DNA of 64,000 bases from positions 248,001-312,000 of the forward strand of contig NZ_QKWN01000001.1 of NCBI RefSeq assembly GCF_007279655.1, written 5' to 3'. The stretch is from Robertkochia solimangrovi. Lineage in GTDB: Bacteria > Bacteroidota > Bacteroidia > Flavobacteriales > Flavobacteriaceae. Both the position numbers and the translations under genes were made by a program. The notes beneath the pieces are model-generated. The model searched no databases, was not told the DNA's origin, and saw nothing but the letters and a program-made list of their open reading frames with translations. Position 1 is the stretch's first letter. The number at the start of each line of letters is the position of its first letter. Positions 8,821 through 17,627 of this stretch are shown in pieces.

Positions 8821-9099
8821 TAGCCATTACGATCAATCTCAGCATTTTAATCATTTAATTACTATCGGGCGATCATGATACTCACTTAATATGGATTATT
8901 ATTAACAAGATGGCCTGTTGTGTATCGGTAATATTCGCGCTACCCCTAACAACCACATTGTATTGATTATGTGAGCAATAATGATGATTTTTCTTTGAAT
9001 TCAGGAGTGCATCCGTTATATTATTGATAACACGTATGATAAAAGTCTTAAAATGATTTGTATTCCCCATAAAAAAACGAACTTTACAAAAAATTGATT
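8821..9099. other. AT-rich divergent intergenic region, no gene seen
   Basis: About 280 bp between the cyclase promoter and the desaturase start. The only open frame (8882-9070, minus) gives a low-complexity Ile/Asn/His-rich translation without a family resemblance. I see no strong hairpin or tRNA-like fold. It should contain the desaturase promoter, which I could not place. Confidence 0.5.
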
Positions 9100-10089
9100 A
9101 TGAGCATTAAGAATATACGATTGGAAGTGATGCAGACCGTTGAAAAACGGATCGATGAATTCATGGACACCTATCTGATCCCAATTGAAAAGATCTGGCA
9201 ACCCACTGATTTCCTACCTGATTCTTCTAGTGAAACATTCTTTGAAGAGGTACGTAAGATCAGGGAAGAGGCTAAAGAACTCAGCTATGATTTTTGGGTG
9301 GTACTTGTTGGTGACACCATTACTGAAGAAGCCTTGCCTACCTACGAATCCTGGTTGATGGATGTTGAAGGAGTCGATCAGCATGAAAGAAATGGCTGGT
9401 CAAGATGGGTTCGAAACTGGACCGCTGAAGAGAACCGTCATGGAGATGTTCTGAACAAGTATCTGTACCTTTCCGGGAGAGTCAATATGAGAGAGGTTGA
9501 AAAAACCACTCAATATATGATCGCCGATGGCTTCGATATCGGTACTGATCGTGATCCTTATCGAAATTTCATCTATACGAGTTTCCAGGAATTAGCTACG
9601 AACATTTCCCATAAACGTGTCGGTCAACTGGCCCGAAAAAGAGGGAACGGACTCCTTGGAAAGATGTGCAATATCATTGCAGGAGATGAAATGCGACACC
9701 ATTTAGCATACCGAGAATTTGTAAAGATCATCTTTGAATATGATCCTAGTGAAATGATGTTAGCCTTCGAGGATATGATGAAGAAAAAGATCGTCATGCC
9801 TGCACAGTTCATCCGTGAATCGGGTGAGGCCATAGGAACTGCATTTGAGAAGTTCTCCAATGCAGCACAACGTCTTGGTGTATATACCACGTATGACTAT
9901 ATTGAGATCCTCAATCGGCTGAACGAATATTGGGAAATCGATAAGGTTACCGGACTCAATGATCAGGCTCAACGAGCCAGAGATTATCTTATGAAGTTAC
10001 CGGATAGAATGAAAAGAATCTCCGAACGTATCGCTATCCCGAAAGACCCTTATGTCTTCAAATGGGTAGAAGCAAACGGAGTAATGTAA
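9100..10089 (+). CDS. Acyl-ACP desaturase (soluble di-iron, FA_desaturase_2)
   Basis: A soluble di-iron enzyme that introduces a double bond into acyl chains bound to acyl carrier protein, for unsaturated membrane lipids. Both ExxH iron motifs are visible: AEENRHGD (around residue 110) and GDEMRHH (around residue 195), with further glutamates in VGDTITEEALPTYE. At 329 residues it is a little shorter than plant stearoyl-ACP desaturases, as in bacterial DesA-type proteins. An upstream in-frame TTG at 9094 is rejected in favour of the ATG at 9100. It is a single gene, convergent with the ALDH gene and ending at a strong hairpin (10095-10130). Confidence 0.92.
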   Translation: MSIKNIRLEVMQTVEKRIDEFMDTYLIPIEKIWQPTDFLPDSSSETFFEEVRKIREEAKELSYDFWVVLVGDTITEEALPTYESWLMDVEGVDQHERNGWSRWVRNWTAEENRHGDVLNKYLYLSGRVNMREVEKTTQYMIADGFDIGTDRDPYRNFIYTSFQELATNISHKRVGQLARKRGNGLLGKMCNIIAGDEMRHHLAYREFVKIIFEYDPSEMMLAFEDMMKKKIVMPAQFIRESGEAIGTAFEKFSNAAQRLGVYTTYDYIEILNRLNEYWEIDKVTGLNDQAQRARDYLMKLPDRMKRISERIAIPKDPYVFKWVEANGVM

Positions 10090-10094
10090 TATAG

Positions 10095-10130
10095 AAAGAG
10101 GTAAGAATAGATGATCATTCTTACCTCTTT
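10095..10130. terminator. Bidirectional intrinsic terminator
   Basis: A perfect 14-bp stem (10095-10108 with 10117-10130) closes an 8-nt loop between the convergent desaturase and ALDH genes. T-rich stretches follow the stem in both directions, so it probably serves both. Confidence 0.88.
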
Positions 10131-10135
10131 TTAAT

Positions 10136-11692
10136 TTAGAGTATATCAAATTTGATGCCTTGAGCAAGTGGCAATTCTGTCGTGTAATTTATAGTGTTGG
10201 TCTGCCTTCTCATATACACTTTCCAGGCATCTGAACCACTTTCACGTCCACCTCCTGTTTCTTTCTCTCCACCGAAAGCACCACCTATCTCTGCACCACT
10301 GGTTCCTATATTCACATTGGCAATACCACAATCAGATCCGGCGTAAGACAGGAACTGCTCAGCTTCTCTAAGATTGTTGGTCATGATAGCAGAAGATAAT
10401 CCTTGAACCACATCGTTCTGAATTTCAATAGCGTCCGAAACGTCTCCAGCGTATTTCATAAGATAAAGTATCGGCGCAAAGGTTTCTTCCTGTACGATCT
10501 CATAGTCATTATTTCCTTCTGCAATTGCAGGTTTGACATAACAACCGCTCTCATAACCAGCACCTTCCAGTACGCCGCCCTGAACCAGAAGTTTACCTCC
10601 TTCAGAAACGACTTTTTCCAAAGCAGCACTGTACTTTTCTACAGCTTGCTTATCGATAAGTGGACCCACATGATTATTTTCATCCAATGGATTTCCGATC
10701 CTAAGCTGCTTATAGGCAGTAACCAGAGCATCCTTTACAGTATCGTAGATATCTTCATGAACGATCAATCGCCTTGTCGATGTACATCGCTGACCACAAG
10801 TTCCAACCGCCCCAAATACTGCTCCGATGACGGTCATTTTGATATCTGCATCAGGTGTAACGATGATGGCATTATTCCCTCCCAGTTCCAGTAATGATTT
10901 TCCAAGTCTGGAAGCAACTCTCTGAGCGACGATCTTACCCATTCTAATAGATCCCGTTGCCGAGAGCAGCGGAATTCGTTTATCCTCGGTCATAAATTCA
11001 CCAACCTTATAATCGCCGTTGATCAAACATGAAATTCCATCAGGTAATTCATTTTTCTCAAGTACCCCGGCAATCAGCTTTTGACAGGCAAGAGCGGTCA
11101 AGGGTGTTTTCTCTGAAGGCTTCCAGATACAAACATCTCCACAGACCCAGGCGAGTGCCGTATTCCAGGACCATACTGCTACAGGAAAATTAAATGCTGA
11201 GATGATTCCGACGATACCCATAGGATGATACTGTTCATACATACGGTGTCCCGGACGTTCTGAATGCATGGTTAGTCCGTGCAATTGCCTTGAAAGTCCT
11301 ACCGCAAAATCACAGATATCGATCATCTCCTGAACTTCACCATACCCTTCCTGCAATGATTTCCCCATTTCATAGGAAACCAATTTTCCCAATGGTTTCT
11401 TATAATGGCGCAGCACTTCTGCAAATTGTCGTACGATCTCCCCTCTTTTCGGAGCTGGAAGCATTCTCCATTCCTTAAACGCTTCCTGTGCGGTTTTTAC
11501 CACTACCTCATAATCAGCCTCCGATGTTGTTTGAACACTGGCGATACATTCCCCATCGACAGGAGACCAGGATGAGATGATTTCACCGGATGAAAACCAA
11601 TAGGAACCTGTAGAAGTCCCTTTATTTTCTTTACCTATTTCAAATATTTCGAGTGTTTTAGCAATATCGGTTGCCTGCAATACTTCTGACAT
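10136..11692 (-). CDS. ALDH7-family aldehyde dehydrogenase (antiquitin / aminoadipate-semialdehyde type)
   Basis: A 518-residue NAD(P)+-dependent aldehyde dehydrogenase. Extensive similarity to human ALDH7A1 is visible: PAPKRGEIVRQ, EMGKSLQEGYGEVQEMIDIC, IISAFNFPVAVWSWNTALA and, near the end, GGAFGGEKETGGGRESGSD and PLAQGIKFD. The catalytic Glu is in LLELGGNNA (around 270) and the catalytic Cys in CGQRCTSTRR (around 305). The family oxidises 2-aminoadipate 6-semialdehyde in lysine catabolism. Here it follows the 3-hydroxyanthranilate dioxygenase gene by 70 nt, so a role on 2-aminomuconate semialdehyde is a possible alternative (inference). Confidence 0.92.
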   Translation of the reverse strand: MSEVLQATDIAKTLEIFEIGKENKGTSTGSYWFSSGEIISSWSPVDGECIASVQTTSEADYEVVVKTAQEAFKEWRMLPAPKRGEIVRQFAEVLRHYKKPLGKLVSYEMGKSLQEGYGEVQEMIDICDFAVGLSRQLHGLTMHSERPGHRMYEQYHPMGIVGIISAFNFPVAVWSWNTALAWVCGDVCIWKPSEKTPLTALACQKLIAGVLEKNELPDGISCLINGDYKVGEFMTEDKRIPLLSATGSIRMGKIVAQRVASRLGKSLLELGGNNAIIVTPDADIKMTVIGAVFGAVGTCGQRCTSTRRLIVHEDIYDTVKDALVTAYKQLRIGNPLDENNHVGPLIDKQAVEKYSAALEKVVSEGGKLLVQGGVLEGAGYESGCYVKPAIAEGNNDYEIVQEETFAPILYLMKYAGDVSDAIEIQNDVVQGLSSAIMTNNLREAEQFLSYAGSDCGIANVNIGTSGAEIGGAFGGEKETGGGRESGSDAWKVYMRRQTNTINYTTELPLAQGIKFDIL

Positions 11693-11762
11693 TTTTATAA
11701 CTTTTTTAGCGTGTATTGTTACATTTTTACGAATGTACGAATTCCATATTGAATACTATCAT

Positions 11763-12308
11763 TTATTCCTCTCCTATGAATCGTTGGTCAACCGGCATTA
11801 CCGTTCCACATTCATCACAGGTTCGAAGTTTCTCGCTTCCATAAAAATGTTTAAAATGTTTTAAAAAATCCTTTTCGATATCATGAAGAGGAAAATAGAC
11901 TTCATAGAGTTTATTATTGCACTGATCACAATACCATAATAATCCGTCTTTACCTTCCAGATCTTCACGTTTTCGTTCGATCACCAGGCCTATGGAACCC
12001 TCCTCCCTCACCGGAGAATGTGGTACTCCGGCCGGATGCAGATACATATCTCCTGGACCGAGTCGCATAGTCCGTTTTTCTCCATTATCCTGTACATGCA
12101 CCTGAATATTTCCTTCCAGCTGAAAGAATAATTCTTCGGTTTCATTATAATGATAATCCTTCCTTGCATTCGGACCTGCCACTACCATTACTATATAATC
12201 ATCGGCTTCCCTGTAAAGATTCTTATTGCCAACAGGCGGCTTTAGTAGTTCACGATTTTCATCCAGCCATTTATACAGATTAAAAGGAGCTCTTATTGAC
12301 ATATCCAT
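11763..12308 (-). CDS. nbaC: 3-Hydroxyanthranilate 3,4-dioxygenase
   Basis: A 181-residue Fe(II) ring-cleaving dioxygenase that opens 3-hydroxyanthranilate in the kynurenine pathway. The cupin iron ligands are in DYHYNETEELFFQLEG (His and Glu) and in HPAGVPHSP (His). The bacterial-type C-terminal rubredoxin-like site is present: WYCDQC (around 145) and RTCDECG (around 170), a second metal site of four cysteines. A second in-frame ATG two codons downstream (12302) gives MSIRAPFNL, closer to the usual family start. It precedes the ALDH7 gene in the same orientation, and the pair ends at the terminator at 10095-10130. Confidence 0.93.
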   Translation of the reverse strand: MDMSIRAPFNLYKWLDENRELLKPPVGNKNLYREADDYIVMVVAGPNARKDYHYNETEELFFQLEGNIQVHVQDNGEKRTMRLGPGDMYLHPAGVPHSPVREEGSIGLVIERKREDLEGKDGLLWYCDQCNNKLYEVYFPLHDIEKDFLKHFKHFYGSEKLRTCDECGTVMPVDQRFIGEE

Positions 12309-12493
12309 ACTGATTTTTAAGTGATATCCGATAGAATTATTGTTCCCTTAAAATTAAGCATAACCGAACAATTAAATCATGCTCCATTCATAAAATTACG
12401 CTAATAGATCCTCCTTAGTAATTCCATTACCTCTATGAAAAATCAGGGAAATAACCCAAAAAGCCGAAATTGTGTCAGCATCTTCTAATTCAT

Positions 12494-12524
12494 AAAAAAA
12501 GCGGGTTGATCAACAACCCGCTTT
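12494..12524 (-). terminator. Intrinsic terminator of the arabinose locus
   Basis: An 11-bp stem (12498-12508 with 12514-12524, AAAGCGGGTTG/CAACCCGCTTT) is followed on the minus strand by seven Ts (As at 12494-12500). It lies 25 nt after the symporter stop and is the only clear intrinsic terminator in the 20-kb co-directional locus. Confidence 0.88.
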
Positions 12525-12548
12525 ATGCATATTAGAGTAAACGCCTTG

Positions 12549-14168
12549 TTACTTTCCATTAAAGAACAGCATCACCCAACCAACGATGATGAGAATCAAA
12601 ATGGAAACAAGGATATCTTTCCAGTTATAACTGGTCTTGCTTTTGGATTTCTCTTCTTCGGAAATCGTTCCAAAGGTGAGATTATCAGTCTTTATAGCCG
12701 GAGGTGCAGGAGACATTAAACTCACTATGATCACCAGAAGAATACAGAAAAGGAAGAACCAAGCACTGAAGGTAAGGAAGTTCACATCCCCGATCTTATA
12801 TAAGATACCATCCGGGTCTAACGAGCCTTTTACCAATTCCAATACGATCCTGAAGGCTGCCACAATAAATCCGGCAATCAGGGTAATGAAAGCTCCCTGT
12901 CCATTAATTCTCTTATGGAAGATACCTAACAGGAATACCGCTGTGATCGGAGGTGCGATATACGATTGAACCTTTTGAAGATATTCGTAAAGCACTCCAG
13001 AGATATTCGCCATTATCGGAATCCAGATGATCCCGATAATCACCACGATCACCGTAGCGATCTGCCCGGTACGTACCAATTTCTTTTCCGGCGTATTCGG
13101 ACGTAATTTTTTATAAATATCAACGGTAAATAAGGTTGAACATGAGTTAAATACCGAAGCCAGGGAACTCATCAGGGCTGCAAGCAGTCCTGCAGCTACC
13201 AGTCCTCTAAGTCCGGAAGGTAACAGATTGCTCATCAGAACCGGGAATGCCTGATCCGGTGAATCCCATTCCAGCTCACCTCTCATTTTCAGCGTTAATG
13301 CAATTACTCCAGGAATCAGAAAGATGAATACCGGTAACAACTTTAATAGTGCACCGAAGATCGTTCCTCTTCTTCCTTCCTTAATGTTTCTGGCGGTAAG
13401 AGCACGTTGTACGATATACTGGTCGGTACACCAATACCAAACACCAACGATGGTGCTGGTGATCAGCAGAGGCAACCATGGAAAGTCAGGATCTGACAAC
13501 GGACGCCACATATTGAGGTACTCAGGAGTGATGGTTTCACGCATACTCTCCCATCCACCTACTTGTTCCAATCCTATTACGGTTAAGGTAGCCGCTCCAA
13601 GCAACAGGATGATCGCCTGTAAGGTTTCAGTATAAACAACCGCACGCATACCTCCAACTACCGTATAGAGCCCGGTAAGAATTACAGTAGATAATGCTCC
13701 TGTCCAGAAGTCGATACCAAGTAAGGCAGACACCACTACACCCCCGGCATAAATGGTCACGGAAATCTTTGTCAATACATAAGCGATGATCGAAAATACG
13801 GATAGAATCCAACGCGATCGCGCATCAAACCGTTTTTCCAAAAACTCAGGCATCGTAAACACCCCGCTTCGGGCATAAAACGGCAGGAATACCCAACCTA
13901 AGATCAATACGACCCAGGCCTGTATCTCGTAGATCAACATGGGAAGTTTGTTACCGGCACCTGCTCCTGCAAGTCCTACTACGTGTTCAGATCCGATATT
14001 CGAAGCAAAGATCGATGCACCGACTACGAACCAGCCCACATTTCTACCGGCCAGGAAATAATCTTCCGTATTCTCTTGTTTCTTTCGAATAATCCAGATA
14101 GCGATTCCAACAAGAACCATAAAATAGCCTGCGATGGCAATCCAATCAAAAGTATCTAATGTCTTCAT
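12549..14168 (-). CDS. Sodium/sugar symporter (SSS family), probable L-arabinose importer
   Basis: A 539-residue polytopic inner-membrane protein of the solute:sodium symporter family, with about 14 predicted helices. Signature features are EDYFLAGRNVGW after helix 1, the Na+-site region ASNIGSEHVVGLAG, and ALMSSLASVFNSCSTLFTVDIYKK in the later core. It resembles the SglT branch that moves hexoses and pentoses with Na+. It is the last gene of the arabinose locus, 4 nt after the aldose epimerase gene, so L-arabinose freed in the periplasm is the likely cargo (inference). No MFS- or ABC-type arabinose importer is present in the locus. Confidence 0.9.
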   Translation of the reverse strand: MKTLDTFDWIAIAGYFMVLVGIAIWIIRKKQENTEDYFLAGRNVGWFVVGASIFASNIGSEHVVGLAGAGAGNKLPMLIYEIQAWVVLILGWVFLPFYARSGVFTMPEFLEKRFDARSRWILSVFSIIAYVLTKISVTIYAGGVVVSALLGIDFWTGALSTVILTGLYTVVGGMRAVVYTETLQAIILLLGAATLTVIGLEQVGGWESMRETITPEYLNMWRPLSDPDFPWLPLLITSTIVGVWYWCTDQYIVQRALTARNIKEGRRGTIFGALLKLLPVFIFLIPGVIALTLKMRGELEWDSPDQAFPVLMSNLLPSGLRGLVAAGLLAALMSSLASVFNSCSTLFTVDIYKKLRPNTPEKKLVRTGQIATVIVVIIGIIWIPIMANISGVLYEYLQKVQSYIAPPITAVFLLGIFHKRINGQGAFITLIAGFIVAAFRIVLELVKGSLDPDGILYKIGDVNFLTFSAWFFLFCILLVIIVSLMSPAPPAIKTDNLTFGTISEEEKSKSKTSYNWKDILVSILILIIVGWVMLFFNGK

Positions 14169-14172
14169 CGGC

Positions 14173-15360
14173 TTATTTTATTGAAAATTTAAACGTGGTT
14201 TTTGTAGTATAGGTAGCCCCCGGCTCTAGTATTGTCGAAGGAAAATCCGATTGATTCGGACTGTCCGGATAATGCTGTGTTTCCAAGCAAAATCCAGTTC
14301 TGTATTCATGTTTACCTTCCCCTGATTTCAGTGAAAGTGTACCATCTAGAAAGTTTCCGGTATAGAATTGAATTCCGGGTTCATCCGTAATTACCTCAAG
14401 TAAACGACCGGTTTCTTTATCATAAGCGGTAGCAGCTACACGCATCCCGGTATTTTGTTCGTTAAGCACCCAACAATGATCGAATCCTGCACCCCTTTTC
14501 AGCTGCTCATCTTCCACCTGAATATCTTTTCCGATGGGTTTTGCAGTCGTAAAATCAAAAGGAGTTCCTGCAACTGAAGCGATCTCCCCGGTAGGGATCA
14601 GTGTTTCATCCACAGGTAAATAATGATCGGCATTGATCATTACTTCCTCATCCAGAATGGTCTTGCTTGGATCTCCTGATAGATTGAAATATGTATGCTG
14701 GGTCAGATTGACTACGGTCTTTTTATCGGTAGTGGCCTGATAAGTGATCTCCAAAGCATTCTCCTCTGTTAATTCATAGATAACCACTGAAGTTAATGCG
14801 CCAGGAAATCCTTCCTCCATATCATTACTAACATAAGTGAGCTTGATCGCAGGATTGTCTGAATCTTCGACAACACTGATATCCCATACTCTCTTATTAA
14901 AACCTTCAGTACCTCCATGCAAGGTATTTTTTCCGTCGTTCACAGATAACTGATAGGTCTCTCCATCCAATTCGAACTTCCCATCCGCGATACGATTTCC
15001 ATATCGTCCAATGAGAGCACCAAAGAAAGGACCGTTATTAAGATAAGCTTCTAAATTCGGTAATCCCAGTACCACATCATTAAAATTTCCATCTTTATCC
15101 GGTGCCGTCATTTTAGTAATGATCCCACCATAGGAAATCACATCCACTTCCATCCCTTTGTTATTGGTAAGGGTAAAACGGCTGATTTCGGTACCGTCAG
15201 GTAGTTGTCCGTAGTCTGATTTACGAACTCCTGCTGCACTTTCCGCGATCGTGACTTCCTTCTCCTCTTTCTTCTCAGACGTTCCGGTCTTACAGCTAAA
15301 AGTGGTGAAGCCAAGAAACGAAACGGCAAGCACTAGTGCGAGTCGCTTGTTAGCATTCAT
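14173..15360 (-). CDS. Aldose 1-epimerase, lipoprotein form
   Basis: A 395-residue mutarotase of the GalM family that interconverts alpha and beta anomers of aldoses. The N-terminus is a lipoprotein signal (lipobox TFSC, then KTGTSEKKEEKE), so the enzyme is probably anchored facing the periplasm. Family motifs are GRYGNRIADGKF, the catalytic His in LTQHTYFNLSGD, HGGTEGFNKRVWD, and the catalytic Glu in GFCLETQHYPDSPN near the C-terminus. Located between araA and the Na+ symporter, it likely supplies the anomer taken up or metabolised. Substrate identity (arabinose rather than galactose) is inferred from context. Confidence 0.92.
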   Translation of the reverse strand: MNANKRLALVLAVSFLGFTTFSCKTGTSEKKEEKEVTIAESAAGVRKSDYGQLPDGTEISRFTLTNNKGMEVDVISYGGIITKMTAPDKDGNFNDVVLGLPNLEAYLNNGPFFGALIGRYGNRIADGKFELDGETYQLSVNDGKNTLHGGTEGFNKRVWDISVVEDSDNPAIKLTYVSNDMEEGFPGALTSVVIYELTEENALEITYQATTDKKTVVNLTQHTYFNLSGDPSKTILDEEVMINADHYLPVDETLIPTGEIASVAGTPFDFTTAKPIGKDIQVEDEQLKRGAGFDHCWVLNEQNTGMRVAATAYDKETGRLLEVITDEPGIQFYTGNFLDGTLSLKSGEGKHEYRTGFCLETQHYPDSPNQSDFPSTILEPGATYTTKTTFKFSIK

Positions 15361-15383
15361 AATTAGTTAAGTTTAAGTGTTAA

Positions 15384-16892
15384 TTATTTTCCGTGCTGAA
15401 ACAGATGATAGTAGGCTTCATTCGCATTGATTCTATCTTTGAAGTCTCTCACGGTAGTTTTATTATCGATAACCAATAGTTCTATTCCGGCAATATCGGC
15501 AAAATCTTCCATAAATTCGGTGGTTACCGCCTGAGAATAAACGGTGTGGTGCGCTCCTCCTGCCAAAATCCATGCAGTAGCTGCGGTTTCGAGATCAGGA
15601 TTACAATCCCACAATACACGGGCAACCGGAAGCTTCGGCAGGTCAGCCATAGGCTCCACAGCATCCACTTCATTCACCACCAAACGGAATCTGGATCCCA
15701 TATCTACCAAAGATGCATTGATCGCAGCACCAGCCGGTGAATCGAATACCAAACGTACCGGATCCTCTTTTCCTCCAATTCCAAGTGGGTGTACCTCACA
15801 ATTCGGTTTGTCTGAAGCGATCGTCGGACAGATCTCCAACATGTGTGAACCGAGTACATAAGACTTCTCAGGTCCGAAATGATACGTATAATCTTCCATA
15901 AAAGAAGTTCCACCCTCGAGTCCGTCCGCCATTACTTTCATGGCACGAACCATCGCCGCGGTCTTCCAGTCACCTTCTCCTCCAAAACCGTATCCATCAG
16001 CCATCAGACGCTGTACAGCAAGTCCGGGCAGTTGTTTCAGTTTACCTAGATTTTCAAAAGTATCCGTAAAGGCTTTAAACCCACCTTCCTCTAAAAATGC
16101 ACGAAGTCCGAGTTCAATCTTCGCGGCCTCAACTAAAGATTCTCGCTGTGCGCCACCTTCTTTTAAAGCCTCAGTCAGGTTATAAGTTTCTTCATATTCT
16201 GTTAAAAGCGCACTCAGTTGTGCCTCGGATACTTCCTCGATCTTGGCAACCACATCGGAAGAGTCATATCCATTTACCGAAAAACCAAAACGCATCTGGG
16301 CTTCCACTTTATCACCTTCGGTTACGGATACTTCACGCATATTATCACCGATACGTGCTACTTTAAGATTTTGAAGCTCATCCCAACCGCGTGCAACCCG
16401 TGCCCAAACACCAAGTTTCTCTTTTACGCGGTCCGTATCCCAGTGTCCAACCACAACTTTGCGTTTTCTGCGAAGGCGAGACATCATAAATCCGAACTCA
16501 CGGTCACCGTGTGCTGCCTGATTCAGGTTCATGAAATCCATATCGATGGTATCCCATGGAATTTCTTTATTGAACTGGGTATGCAAGTGACAGATCGGCT
16601 TTTTTAACTGATTCAATCCGGCGATCCACATCTTGGCCGGTGAAAAGGTATGCATCCAGGTAATGATCCCGATACATTCATTCGTAGTATTTGCTTGCTG
16701 ACAAACTTCCAGAATCTCCGAAGGTGTTGTGACCACCTTTTTATATTTTATAGTAACAGGGATCTGACCCGCTGCATCAAGACCGTTTGCAATGGCTTCC
16801 GAATTTTTTGCTACCTGTTCTAAGGTTTCAGGGCCATATAAGTGTTGACTCCCGGTTACAAACCATATCTCTTTATTTTCAAACTCCTTCAT
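15384..16892 (-). CDS. araA: L-arabinose isomerase
   Basis: A 502-residue Mn2+-dependent isomerase converting L-arabinose to L-ribulose in the cytoplasm. It opens with the typical [17 protein letters not shown]. Residues matching the E. coli catalytic set are visible: Glu in [11 protein letters not shown], Glu in [10 protein letters not shown], His in [10 protein letters not shown], and His in [10 protein letters not shown]. The length equals the family norm of about 500. The frame extends one codon further to a TTG; the ATG at 16890-16892 is used. It follows araD by 30 nt and precedes the epimerase gene by 23 nt. Confidence 0.97.
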   Translation of the reverse strand: MKEFENKEIWFVTGSQHLYGPETLEQVAKNSEAIANGLDAAGQIPVTIKYKKVVTTPSEILEVCQQANTTNECIGIITWMHTFSPAKMWIAGLNQLKKPICHLHTQFNKEIPWDTIDMDFMNLNQAAHGDREFGFMMSRLRRKRKVVVGHWDTDRVKEKLGVWARVARGWDELQNLKVARIGDNMREVSVTEGDKVEAQMRFGFSVNGYDSSDVVAKIEEVSEAQLSALLTEYEETYNLTEALKEGGAQRESLVEAAKIELGLRAFLEEGGFKAFTDTFENLGKLKQLPGLAVQRLMADGYGFGGEGDWKTAAMVRAMKVMADGLEGGTSFMEDYTYHFGPEKSYVLGSHMLEICPTIASDKPNCEVHPLGIGGKEDPVRLVFDSPAGAAINASLVDMGSRFRLVVNEVDAVEPMADLPKLPVARVLWDCNPDLETAATAWILAGGAHHTVYSQAVTTEFMEDFADIAGIELLVIDNKTTVRDFKDRINANEAYYHLFQHGK

Positions 16893-16922
16893 CAAATGAT
16901 ATTTTATTGTGAATACAATTGT

Positions 16923-17624
16923 TTATTGTCCGTAATAAGCGTCTTTTCCGTGTTTACGCTCGTAGTGTTTTTTAATCAGTGAATCTTTTAATCGCGGGGC
17001 ATCCGGATTGATCTGAAGCGTAAGGTAGGCCATCTCCGCTACGGCTTCCAGAACTTTGGAATTATAAACTGCTTTTGCTGCGGTAGGTCCCCAGGTGAAG
17101 GGTCCGTGATTCCCCAGCAGTACCATTTGCACCTCTTCATGAGAAATTCCTTTTTCCTTAAAACAATCCAGGATCTGAATTCCGGTATTATGCTCGTAAT
17201 TTCCTGCGATCAATTCATCCTTCATCGGGGGTGCACAGGGAATATCCGCCGTCAGGTGATCGGCATGTGTGGTTCCGAAGATCGGAATATCCCGTTGTGC
17301 CTGTGCCCACGCCACGGAATAGGTAGCATGGGTATGTGCGATTCCGCCAATATCTTCCCAATGTTTATAGAGGTAGGCATGGGTCTTCGTATCAGAAGAA
17401 GGACGTAAGGTCCCCTCTATGATGTTATTGTCAAAATCGAGAATAACGATATCCTCCGGTTTTAATACCTCATAAGGAACACCGCTGGGCTTGATGGCAA
17501 ATACGCCTTTGGAGCGATCTACCGCACTTACGTTTCCGAAGGTGTAGATGACCAGATTCAGGGCATTCAACTGCATGTTCGCCTCATAACATTCCTGTTT
17601 TAAAGCTGAAAATTCTGAATTCAT
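16923..17624 (-). CDS. araD: L-ribulose-5-phosphate 4-epimerase
   Basis: A 233-residue class II aldolase-fold epimerase converting L-ribulose-5-phosphate to D-xylulose-5-phosphate, the entry to the pentose phosphate pathway. The zinc ligands are in GGIAHTHATYSVAWA (two His) and LLGNHGPFTWG (third His). The substrate-phosphate loop FGNVSAVD (family GN[VI]S) and SSDTKTHAYLY are also present. The length matches AraD of enterobacteria (231). It starts 3 nt after araB ends. Confidence 0.96.
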   Translation of the reverse strand: MNSEFSALKQECYEANMQLNALNLVIYTFGNVSAVDRSKGVFAIKPSGVPYEVLKPEDIVILDFDNNIIEGTLRPSSDTKTHAYLYKHWEDIGGIAHTHATYSVAWAQAQRDIPIFGTTHADHLTADIPCAPPMKDELIAGNYEHNTGIQILDCFKEKGISHEEVQMVLLGNHGPFTWGPTAAKAVYNSKVLEAVAEMAYLTLQINPDAPRLKDSLIKKHYERKHGKDAYYGQ

Positions 17625-17627
17625 CTC

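Noticed and set aside
8882-9070. 62-residue minus-strand open frame upstream of the desaturase
   Set aside because: Low-complexity Ile/Asn/His composition, no family features, and it lies in a divergent promoter gap.
10403-10894. 163-residue open frame antisense to the ALDH7 gene
   Set aside because: Fully contained in a well-conserved gene, with no domain and no separate promoter signal.
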